60,135 nucleotides of DNA, taken from NCBI RefSeq assembly GCF_003253485.1, contig NZ_QKTX01000022.1, forward strand, positions 1-60,135, read 5' to 3'. A program made the translations under genes and the position numbers. The number at the start of each line of letters is the position of its first letter. Positions within the stretch are counted from its first letter, which is position 1. Under the pieces are notes generated by a model. The model was given only the letters and a program-made list of their open reading frames with translations, ran no database searches and was not told the DNA's origin. This DNA is from Algoriphagus aquaeductus. Lineage in GTDB: Bacteria > Bacteroidota > Bacteroidia > Cytophagales > Cyclobacteriaceae. Shown one piece after another: positions 50,487 to 58,020 of this stretch.

Positions 50487-53400
50487 ATGTATATCATTTT
50501 TGATACCGAGACCACCGGTTTGCCACGGGATTACAATGCACCCATGTCCGATGTGGACAACTGGCCGAGACTTGTTCAGATCGCCTGGCAGTTGCATGAC
50601 GCCCGAGGCCGATTACTTTCCAACCACAATTACATCATTAGGCCAGAGGGTTTTACCATCCCCTACAATGCTGAAAAAGTGCACGGCATCTCCACCAAGC
50701 GTGCCTTGGCAGAAGGTCACGACCTTAAGGAAATTCTTCAGGTGTTCCGCGAAGATGTAGTTCAGGCCAAATTCTTGGTGGGCCACAACATAGGTTTTGA
50801 TATCAATGTGGTGGGTTCGGAATATTTACGAGCTGAGCTGGTAATGCCACTTGAAAGTAAAGCCGAACTCGACACCAAGGATATTTCCACGGATTTCTGT
50901 GCCCTCCCTGGAGGTAAAGGAGGGAAATACAAGTGGCCGACTCTGACCGAACTCCACAAAAAACTTTTCGGAGTCGGCTTTGATGACGCGCACGATGCGG
51001 CCTATGACGTGGACGCTACCGCCCGCTGCTTTTTTGGTTTGATCACGCAGGGAGTTCAAAAACCAGAACCTGGAATTTTGCTCGAGGAAGTCCTCTATGA
51101 AGCGCCCAAGCTGGCCGAAGCCAATTTTGTCCAAGCTAAAGACGAGCAAAAAGCGGCCAAAGACATTCTTAAGCAGGCCGGAAAAGCAGATATTTCTGAC
51201 CTGGCGGAAGTTCCATTTACCCATCTTCATGTCCATACCCAATACTCGGTACTCCAAGCGACCTCCGAAATACCTGCCATCGTAGCCAAAGCTAAATCCA
51301 TGGGGATGTCTGCCATTGCGATGACCGATCACGGCAACATGATGGGAGCCTTTCACTTTGTGAAAGAGGCAATGGGAAAAGAGCTCAAACCCATTTTAGG
51401 ATGTGAGTTCAATCTGTGCCGAGACCGGAAAAACAAAGCCAATAAGGATGACGGCTACCAAACCGTCCTGATTGCCAAAAACAAAGCCGGCTACCACAAC
51501 TTAGCCAAATTGGCCTCTTACGCCAATATTGAGGGATTTTACTACGTACCAAGAATTGACAAAGAGGTACTGGTCCAATACAAAGGAGACCTGATTGCCA
51601 CCACGGGAGGACTTTGGGGTGAAATTCCCTATTTGATTCTGAATGTCGGTGAAACTCAGGCGGAGGAAGCATTCCTTTGGTGGAGAGAGCAGTTTGGTGA
51701 AGACTTTTATGTCGAGCTCAATCGACATGGGATTCCTGAGGAGGAAAAAGTAAACGAGGTTCTCCTTGAGTTTGCGAAGCGATACCAGGTCAAGTATTTC
51801 GCTGCAAACAACACCTATTACAATGACAAAGGTGATGCAAAAGCCCATGACATTTTGCTCTGCGTGAAGGATGGCGAATTGGTAGAAAAGCCCAAAAAGT
51901 ATATCGGAAAGCGGGGCCGGGAATTCCGGTATGGCTTCCCCAATGATGAATTTTACCTCAAGAGTCCCGAGGAAATGAAAAAGCTTTTCGCAGATCTTCC
52001 TGAGGCAATCGCTTGTACTCAAGAAATTGTGGACAAATGTGAGGCTTATAAATTAGCGAGGGAAGTCCTGCTTCCCAAGTTTGACATTCCTGAGGAATTT
52101 AGGCATCCGGAGGATGAGGTCGATGGAGGGAAAAGAGGAGAAAATGCCTATCTGCGCTTTTTGACTTATGAAGGGGCAAAAAAACGCTACAAAGAAATCA
52201 CTCCTGAAATCCAAGAACGATTGGATTTTGAATTGGCTACGATCGAAAAGACCGGCTATCCGGGTTACTTTTTGATTGTCCAGGACTTTACCCGCGCCGC
52301 TCGGGATATGGGCGTTTCGGTGGGGCCTGGACGGGGCTCTGCGGCGGGTTCTGCAGTGGCATATTGTGTAGGCATCACCAATGTAGATCCGATCGAATAC
52401 GATCTACTCTTCGAAAGATTCCTCAATCCGGACCGGGTTTCACTTCCCGATATTGATATTGACTTCGACGACGAAGGCCGCCAGGATGTAATCGATTATG
52501 TGATCAAAAAGTATGGCTCAAACCAAGTCGCTCAGATCATCACTTATGGCACCATGGCGGCCAAATCAGCCATTAGAGATACGGCAAGGGTATTGAATTT
52601 GCCACTTGCCGAAGCTGGAAGGCTAGCCAATTTGGTTCCAGACATCAAACTCAAAACACTTTTTGAATTAGCGAAAAACCGTACTGCTCTCCAAGACAAG
52701 CTCAAAGGACAAGGGGAACTTCTCCAAAAAGCGGAAGAATTGTTACGCATTGCTCAAGGTCAAGATGAATCTGCCAAGACTGTAAATCAAGCTGCAGTCC
52801 TTGAAGGATCGGTAAGAAACACCGGTATTCATGCGTGTGGGGTTATTATTACCCCAGCTGACATAACCAATTATGTACCGGTGGCCTTGGCTAAGGATTC
52901 AGATATGGTCTGTACCCAGTTTGACAACTCAGTCGTGGAATCTGCGGGACTGTTGAAAATGGACTTTTTGGGGCTAAAAACCCTTACGCTGATCAAAGAT
53001 GCCATTAAGATTGTGAAAGAACGGCATGGAACATTACTCGATGCGGATGTTTTTCCAATAGATGATGTAAAGACTTACGAACTCTTCCAACGAGGTGAAA
53101 CGGTCGGCATCTTCCAGTACGAAAGTCCCGGAATGCAAAAATACATGCGTGAACTGAAGCCCACAGTTTTTGCTGATTTGATCGCGATGAATGCCCTCTA
53201 CCGTCCGGGACCTTTGGCTTATATCCCTTCATTCATCAAGCGAAAGCATGGCCAAGAGCCAATTACCTACGACTTGGACGACATGAAGGAGTACTTGGAG
53301 GAAACCTACGGGATCACCGTCTACCAAGAACAGGTCATGCTTTTGTCCCAAAAATTGGCGGGATTTACCAAAGGTGAGGCGGACGTCCTGAGAAAAGCAA

Positions 53401-54782
53401 TGGGTAAAAAGCAGAAGGATGTACTGGACAAGATGAAACCCAAATTTGTCGAGCAGGCAGCCGCCAAAGGACATGAACCTAAAAAGCTGGAAAAAATCTG
53501 GACCGACTGGGAAGCCTTTGCCTCTTATGCGTTCAACAAGTCCCACTCCACCTGCTATGCGTGGATCGCCTATCAGACCGCCTATCTGAAGGCCCATTAC
53601 CCTGCCGAATACATGGCCTCTGTACTTAGCAACAACATGAATGACATCACGCAGGTGACCTTTTTCATGGAAGAATGTAAGCGGATGGGAATTCCTGTAT
53701 TGGGTCCGGATGTCAATGAATCCAAAAGTGGATTTACCGTAAATGCAGCTGGAGAGATTCGTTTTGGAATGGCTGCCATCAAAGGGGCCGGAGCAGGAGC
53801 TGTGGATGAAATCATCAAGGAAAGGGAAAAAAATGGGCCATATAAAAACATTTTCGACTTCGCGAAGCGGGTGAATTCCCGTGCATTGAATAAAAAAACC
53901 ATGGAAGCTTTGGCCATGGCAGGAAGTTTTGACTGCTTTAAGGAGCACCATCGAAGACAATACTTAGAAGCTCCAGACGGGGATGTGACCCTTATCGAAA
54001 AGGCTACGAAATATGCTCAAAAGGTTCAGCAGGAAGAAGACAGCGCCCAGGTGAGCCTATTTGGAGGAGGGGGAGGAAATGCTGAAATCCCTTTGCCATC
54101 TGTAGCACCAATCGAGCCGTTTTCCCAAATCCAACAACTGAATATCGAAAAAGAAGTGGTAGGACTTTTCATCTCCGGCCATCCCTTAGATCAATATAAG
54201 CTGGAAATCGAGTCATTTACGAATACTCCGCTGACCGCTTTGGCCGATTTGGACAGCCTGAAGGGCAGGAATGAATTAAGGATGGCAGGTTCGGTTTCAA
54301 GCTTTGCCCACCGTACCACCAAAAACGGAAAACCATTTGGGACACTTACCCTGGAGGATTACCACGGTTCGTTTACCTTTTTCATTTTTGGCGACGACTA
54401 TGTGAAGTTCAAGCAGTACTTCATGACCGGATGGTTTTTGTTTTTGACTGGAAAAGTCGAACAAAAAAAGTGGGGGAATGAAAATGAAGTGGAATTCAAG
54501 ATCAGCAGCATTTCACTTCTCAGTGAGGTCAGAGGAAAGATGATCAAAGGGCTCAAGGTCAATATCAATTTGGACGATTTGACTTATGATCTAATGGAAA
54601 AGCTAGAAGCTATCACCACGAAATATAAAGGAGATGCAAAGCTTTATATTGAGGTCAATGACCAAAGAGAAAATATTACGCTGGAGCTTTTCTCCAAAAA
54701 ATACACCATCGATCCGAGTGCCGATATGATCCAAGAGCTTAAACAATTACCTGAGGTAGTTTACAAAGTAGTGGATCGCTAA
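50487..54782 (+). CDS. dnaE: DNA polymerase III alpha subunit with fused proofreading exonuclease
   Basis: A 1431-residue replicative polymerase. Residues 1-190 are a DnaQ-like DEDD 3'-5' exonuclease (YIIFDTETTGLPRD, then LVGHNIGFDINVV and the third motif DDAHDAAYDVDAT). A PHP domain starts near 243 (FTHLHVHTQYSVLQATSE, AMTDHGNMMGAFHF). The palm has VGPGRGSAAGSAVAYCVGI near 612 and the catalytic aspartates in LPDIDIDFDDEGR near 653. Fingers follow (GITVYQEQVMLLSQKLAGFT), then FNKSHSTCYAWIAYQTAYLK, and a C-terminal OB fold near 1260-1350. E. coli DnaE is about 1160 residues; the extra length is the exonuclease. It stands alone. Confidence 0.97.
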   Translation: MYIIFDTETTGLPRDYNAPMSDVDNWPRLVQIAWQLHDARGRLLSNHNYIIRPEGFTIPYNAEKVHGISTKRALAEGHDLKEILQVFREDVVQAKFLVGHNIGFDINVVGSEYLRAELVMPLESKAELDTKDISTDFCALPGGKGGKYKWPTLTELHKKLFGVGFDDAHDAAYDVDATARCFFGLITQGVQKPEPGILLEEVLYEAPKLAEANFVQAKDEQKAAKDILKQAGKADISDLAEVPFTHLHVHTQYSVLQATSEIPAIVAKAKSMGMSAIAMTDHGNMMGAFHFVKEAMGKELKPILGCEFNLCRDRKNKANKDDGYQTVLIAKNKAGYHNLAKLASYANIEGFYYVPRIDKEVLVQYKGDLIATTGGLWGEIPYLILNVGETQAEEAFLWWREQFGEDFYVELNRHGIPEEEKVNEVLLEFAKRYQVKYFAANNTYYNDKGDAKAHDILLCVKDGELVEKPKKYIGKRGREFRYGFPNDEFYLKSPEEMKKLFADLPEAIACTQEIVDKCEAYKLAREVLLPKFDIPEEFRHPEDEVDGGKRGENAYLRFLTYEGAKKRYKEITPEIQERLDFELATIEKTGYPGYFLIVQDFTRAARDMGVSVGPGRGSAAGSAVAYCVGITNVDPIEYDLLFERFLNPDRVSLPDIDIDFDDEGRQDVIDYVIKKYGSNQVAQIITYGTMAAKSAIRDTARVLNLPLAEAGRLANLVPDIKLKTLFELAKNRTALQDKLKGQGELLQKAEELLRIAQGQDESAKTVNQAAVLEGSVRNTGIHACGVIITPADITNYVPVALAKDSDMVCTQFDNSVVESAGLLKMDFLGLKTLTLIKDAIKIVKERHGTLLDADVFPIDDVKTYELFQRGETVGIFQYESPGMQKYMRELKPTVFADLIAMNALYRPGPLAYIPSFIKRKHGQEPITYDLDDMKEYLEETYGITVYQEQVMLLSQKLAGFTKGEADVLRKAMGKKQKDVLDKMKPKFVEQAAAKGHEPKKLEKIWTDWEAFASYAFNKSHSTCYAWIAYQTAYLKAHYPAEYMASVLSNNMNDITQVTFFMEECKRMGIPVLGPDVNESKSGFTVNAAGEIRFGMAAIKGAGAGAVDEIIKEREKNGPYKNIFDFAKRVNSRALNKKTMEALAMAGSFDCFKEHHRRQYLEAPDGDVTLIEKATKYAQKVQQEEDSAQVSLFGGGGGNAEIPLPSVAPIEPFSQIQQLNIEKEVVGLFISGHPLDQYKLEIESFTNTPLTALADLDSLKGRNELRMAGSVSSFAHRTTKNGKPFGTLTLEDYHGSFTFFIFGDDYVKFKQYFMTGWFLFLTGKVEQKKWGNENEVEFKISSISLLSEVRGKMIKGLKVNINLDDLTYDLMEKLEAITTKYKGDAKLYIEVNDQRENITLELFSKKYTIDPSADMIQELKQLPEVVYKVVDR

Positions 54783-54875
54783 ATTCTGTTGATTGGTTAT
54801 AGATTTAGTCGATGAGACATAGAGAATTTATTGATTTCGGCAGGAACTTATTCTAAATCAATCGGCTTAAGCTGA

Positions 54876-54883
54876 TATATTTG
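54876..54883 (+). promoter_or_regulatory. Candidate -7 element of the trxA promoter
   Basis: TATATTTG fits TAnnTTTG and lies 30 bases before the trxA ATG. No clear TTTG is found 19-20 bases upstream, so it is only a candidate. Confidence 0.4.
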
Positions 54884-54913
54884 AAAACAGAACTTTATTA
54901 ATTCAAGAATACA

Positions 54914-55234
54914 ATGGGAAAAGCAATTGAAATAACCGACGCTAACTTTGAAGAGATCGTCGCAGGGGATAAACCTGTATTGGTAGACTTCTGGGCAGAA
55001 TGGTGTGGTCCTTGTAAAATGATCGGCCCGGTAGTGGAGCAGATGGCGGCAGAATACGAAGGAAAAGCAGTAATCGGTAAAGTGGACGTGGACTCCAATC
55101 CATCCGTGGCGCAAGCATTCGGTATCCGCTCTATCCCAACCTTGCTTTTTTTCAAGGACGGAAAAATCGTCGACAAGCAAGTCGGTGCTGTTCCAAAAGC
55201 AGTCTTGGCACAAAAGCTAGACGCACAACTTTAA
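54914..55234 (+). CDS. trxA: Thioredoxin
   Basis: A 106-residue cytoplasmic thioredoxin with the redox site WAEWCGPCKM near residues 28-37, the buried Asp in LVDFWAEW, and the cis-proline in IRSIPTLLFFKDGKIV near 75. It reduces disulfides of ribonucleotide reductase and other enzymes. The last seven codons, the stop and the terminator are repeated without change 1671 bp downstream, in front of mnmH; the interval carries a peptide/propeller cassette. Confidence 0.98.
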   Translation: MGKAIEITDANFEEIVAGDKPVLVDFWAEWCGPCKMIGPVVEQMAAEYEGKAVIGKVDVDSNPSVAQAFGIRSIPTLLFFKDGKIVDKQVGAVPKAVLAQKLDAQL

Positions 55235-55287
55235 TTCTTAATTACACTTAGATCGAAAGCCGTAAAGAACTCTTTGCGGCTTTTTTT
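55211..55287 (+). repeat. Direct repeat, left copy (trxA 3' end and terminator)
   Basis: 77 bp identical to 56882-56958. It starts seven codons before the trxA stop and ends in the terminator U-tract. One base on either side differs between the copies, so the repeat edges are sharp. Confidence 0.95.
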
Positions 55288-55288
55288 T
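55256..55288 (+). terminator. trxA terminator
   Basis: Stem AAAGCCGTAAAGA (55256-55268), loop AC, TCTTTGCGGCTTT (55271-55283), continuing into a run of T to 55288. It lies 22 nt after the trxA stop. Confidence 0.92.
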
Positions 55289-55475
55289 AACCTTTTTTTC
55301 CGAAATCTAATCTGAAAACAGTACAATAGACACCGATTGCTTTTCATTAGGGGTGGTTCTTCTTTTCTTATGTCATCATTCAATAAAGGTATCTTAGCAG
55401 ATATGCCCATCTCGGGATACAAATCCGATCACGAATAATAAAATCATAGTATAGAAAAAATTAAATAACTAAGGC

Positions 55476-55721
55476 TTGGAAAATCGAAATACTTTTTTTT
55501 TATTACGACCGTTCAACACTTTAACTTATATATTTATAAAAAAACTAAGAATTTTAGCAAAACCACTGTTTTTATTGGTTTTCGTTGGAGCGATGTCGGT
55601 GACATTTGGATCGGTGGCAGCGGATTGCTGTCAGGCAAATGACAATGGGTGTTTTGATCGATTTGGTACAAAATACGATTTTGATAGGCCGGGACCAGTT
55701 TGTGGGCCTGTAGATGTTTAA
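55476..55721 (+). CDS. Small secreted four-cysteine peptide (trxA cassette)
   Basis: An open frame with a good signal peptide (KKLRILAKPLFLLVFVGAMS) and a short acidic mature part starting ADCCQANDNGCFDRFGTKYD and ending VCGPVDV, with four cysteines. No upstream ATG exists in frame: the given start is a TTG, and the most signal-peptide-like start would be the ATA at 55536. The only in-frame ATG (codon 40) would remove most of the signal. The gene may use a rare start or be newly inactivated. The position before a propeller lipoprotein matches the leuB cassette. Confidence 0.6.
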   Translation: MENRNTFFLLRPFNTLTYIFIKKLRILAKPLFLLVFVGAMSVTFGSVAADCCQANDNGCFDRFGTKYDFDRPGPVCGPVDV

Positions 55722-55733
55722 TCCATTTCAAGT

Positions 55734-55763
55734 AATTGCGCACGAAATCGTGCGCAATTTTTT
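55734..55763 (+). terminator. Hairpin between peptide and propeller genes
   Basis: Perfect stem AATTGCGCACGA (55734-55745), loop AA, TCGTGCGCAATT (55748-55759), followed by T to 55763. It is an intrinsic terminator in form, located 12 nt after the peptide stop and 15 nt before the propeller ATG, so it may limit propeller expression. Confidence 0.85.
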
Positions 55764-55777
55764 CATTTTCACAACAT

Positions 55778-56824
55778 ATGAACTTCAAAATTACATTATC
55801 AATTATTGCAATCGCCATTATACTCGCTCCTGCTTGCTCAAAAAAACGCACAGAACAGGAAACTATCCAACTCAAATCTGAGAAGATTTACTTTGAGGAA
55901 TTGAAAATGCCGATGAAAATCCGGTTCAAAAATGGGAAATTGTTGGTTTCTGAAAATTCTCGTATTACTCCTGGTTTACCTCTGATCCATGTATTGGATA
56001 CTTTTAACATGTCCTACCTGTTTTCACAGGGAAAAACAGGTTTCGGACCGGGGGAGATTTCTAATGCTTCAGACTTTGACCTAGGAAGCAAGGATTCCAC
56101 ATTTTGGGTTTATAGCTCAATGGAGAAGCGGATCAGTGAGTTTTCTCTTTTTGAACAGTCCGACCTTGCAATGCATCAAATCAAGCAGCCAGTAAATTTC
56201 TTTAAAGCATATTCCTGCCTGTTTCTCACAGATTCAACATTTTTGGGTACGTTTGTGGATTCCCCTCATCGCTTCGTAGAATTTGGACTTACCGGTGATT
56301 TTGAAAGAGGTTACGGATCTTTGGAGAATTTCACCGATCGTACCGACCTAGACAATTTCAATCTTTCCCAGATTAATTCAGGATGGTTCAATTCAAATCC
56401 TGAGAAAACCATTTTTGCCATCGCATCTATCTATTATGACAAAATAGATGTGTTTGACGCCAGAACCAAAGAATTCAAAACGATCTATGGACCAGATCCG
56501 GAAGTTTTTGAATTTGAACTTCATCAAGAAGCAAGTGGGTCTACAGTTATTTGGGCTTGGGATGCCCCATACCAATACCGGGATATAGAGATTACCGAGG
56601 ATAGAATTTATGCGCTCTATGGGGGCATTAGTGAGCCAGCGATAAAAAAGACTTCAGAGGTTGCAAAAATCTTACGCGTTTACGACTTGGACGGGAATAT
56701 GATTGAGCAGTATGAGTTAGATCGATCATTCCGCAGTATTGCCTTAGATATAGAAAATAAAAAATTATACGGTATTACCACAGACTCTGACCCAGGCATT
56801 GCCATCTATTCATTGCCTCAGTAA
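55778..56824 (+). CDS. 6-bladed beta-propeller lipoprotein (trxA cassette)
   Basis: A 348-residue lipoprotein: signal MNFKITLSIIAIAIILAPAC with the lipobox cysteine at residue 20. The mature chain shows blade-like segments (KMPMKIRFKNGKLLVSENS, LPLIHVLDTFNMSYLFSQGK) and the loop GKTGFGPGEISNASDFDLG, which matches the TolB-like (BF3164-type) lipoproteins of Bacteroidota; function unknown. I used the ATG at 55778 because the frame upstream (from 55736) crosses the terminator hairpin. It is followed 57 bp later by the duplicated trxA tail. Confidence 0.82.
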   Translation: MNFKITLSIIAIAIILAPACSKKRTEQETIQLKSEKIYFEELKMPMKIRFKNGKLLVSENSRITPGLPLIHVLDTFNMSYLFSQGKTGFGPGEISNASDFDLGSKDSTFWVYSSMEKRISEFSLFEQSDLAMHQIKQPVNFFKAYSCLFLTDSTFLGTFVDSPHRFVEFGLTGDFERGYGSLENFTDRTDLDNFNLSQINSGWFNSNPEKTIFAIASIYYDKIDVFDARTKEFKTIYGPDPEVFEFELHQEASGSTVIWAWDAPYQYRDIEITEDRIYALYGGISEPAIKKTSEVAKILRVYDLDGNMIEQYELDRSFRSIALDIENKKLYGITTDSDPGIAIYSLPQ

Positions 56825-56881
56825 TATTTCTTAAGGAGTCTGGAAAGGCAAGCTTGTGAAGTCTTAAATGCTTCCTCAATC

Positions 56882-56958
56882 CAAAAGCTAGACGCACAAC
56901 TTTAATTCTTAATTACACTTAGATCGAAAGCCGTAAAGAACTCTTTGCGGCTTTTTTT
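56882..56958 (+). repeat. Direct repeat, right copy (trxA 3' end and terminator)
   Basis: Identical in all 77 positions to 55211-55287. It includes seven trxA codons with the stop and a complete terminator (stem 56927-56939 with 56942-56954). It lies 15 nt before the mnmH ATG, so it insulates mnmH from the cassette. Confidence 0.95.
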
Positions 56959-56973
56959 ATATTCATCGCTCAA

Positions 56974-58020
56974 ATGGCCGAGCAACTTATTTCTCTAAAC
57001 GACTTCTGGAAACTTCGCAAGCAAATCCCCTTGATCGATGCACGAAGCGAGGGGGAATTTGGGCAAAGCCAGATTCCGGGTTCTTTCAACCTACCCATAC
57101 TGACCAATGAAGAACGGGTAAAAGTAGGAACCCTATACAAAGAAAAAGGCGCTCTGGAAGCTACCTTAAAGGGTTTTGAACTTGTGGGTCCTCGATTTCA
57201 CCAAATTCAAAAAGAGGCACTGGATAGATTTCCCGGCCGCCAAGCGATTGTCTACTGTTGGAGAGGAGGCATGCGGAGTCAGATCCTATCTTGGCTACTT
57301 TCTATGGTGGGCTTTGAAATTTTCAGACTCAAAGGAGGGTACAAAACCTACCGAACCTACACCTTTGAAAAAGTGAGGGAAACGTATCCTTTATTGGTTT
57401 TGGGAGGAAAAACCGGGACCGGAAAAACCGTACTACTTAAAAAACTAAAAGAATCCGGAGAACAGGTCATTGACTTGGAAGGTCTCGCCCATCACAAAGG
57501 TTCCTCTTTCGGCTCGATCGGCCAATTACCTCAACCCAGTGTGGAGCAATTTGAAAATCATTTAGCAGAGGAATTGCGGACCACCGACTCAAGCATTCCG
57601 ATCTGGGTAGAAAATGAAAGCAGAAAAATAGGCAGAGTAATCATTCCTGACCGCTTCTATGAGCAAATGATCAACTCCCCACTGTTGGAAATCCATAAAA
57701 CAGAAAACGAACGGATCGAACATATTGCAGAGGAGTACGGACAGCTTCCTGAATCTGAATTGATCGCTGCAGTAAAACGCCTCCAAAAGCGATTGGGGGG
57801 ACTAAGGACCCAACAAGCCATTTTGGATATACAGGTTAAAAATCATCCCTCTTGGATCTCAAATCTGTTGGTTTACTACGACAAAACCTATGATTTTGAT
57901 TTGCATAGACATGAAGCAAGCAAAACAGTTCATATGGACCTGTCAGGTCTTCCGGTAGGCAACCAAGTTCAACTTTTATTGAATACTAAGAACAAATTTT
58001 ATGGAATCCCCACAAATTAG
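56974..58020 (+). CDS. mnmH: tRNA 2-selenouridine synthase
   Basis: A 348-residue enzyme (also SelU/YbbB) that exchanges sulfur for selenium at the wobble 2-thiouridine of certain tRNAs via a geranylated intermediate. The N-terminal rhodanese domain carries the catalytic Cys95 in AIVYCWRGGMRSQI; a P-loop follows (LVLGGKTGTGKTVLLKKL, residues 141-158) and ENESRKIGRVIIPDRFYEQM. It overlaps selD by 20 bases. The trxA terminator copy lies directly in front, and no consensus promoter is obvious in the 15 nt left. Confidence 0.95.
   Translation: MAEQLISLNDFWKLRKQIPLIDARSEGEFGQSQIPGSFNLPILTNEERVKVGTLYKEKGALEATLKGFELVGPRFHQIQKEALDRFPGRQAIVYCWRGGMRSQILSWLLSMVGFEIFRLKGGYKTYRTYTFEKVRETYPLLVLGGKTGTGKTVLLKKLKESGEQVIDLEGLAHHKGSSFGSIGQLPQPSVEQFENHLAEELRTTDSSIPIWVENESRKIGRVIIPDRFYEQMINSPLLEIHKTENERIEHIAEEYGQLPESELIAAVKRLQKRLGGLRTQQAILDIQVKNHPSWISNLLVYYDKTYDFDLHRHEASKTVHMDLSGLPVGNQVQLLLNTKNKFYGIPTN

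Larger units (their letters stand above)
55288..56958 (+). mobile_element. Putative gene cassette inserted behind trxA
   Basis: A 1671-bp unit between the end of the first 77-bp repeat and the end of the second. It holds about 190 nt of AT-rich leader, a four-cysteine peptide frame, a strong hairpin, a beta-propeller lipoprotein gene, and a duplicate of the trxA 3' end with its terminator. Recombination between the repeats would restore trxA-terminator-mnmH without loss. The same design is found behind leuB. There is no recombinase gene inside. Confidence 0.55.
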
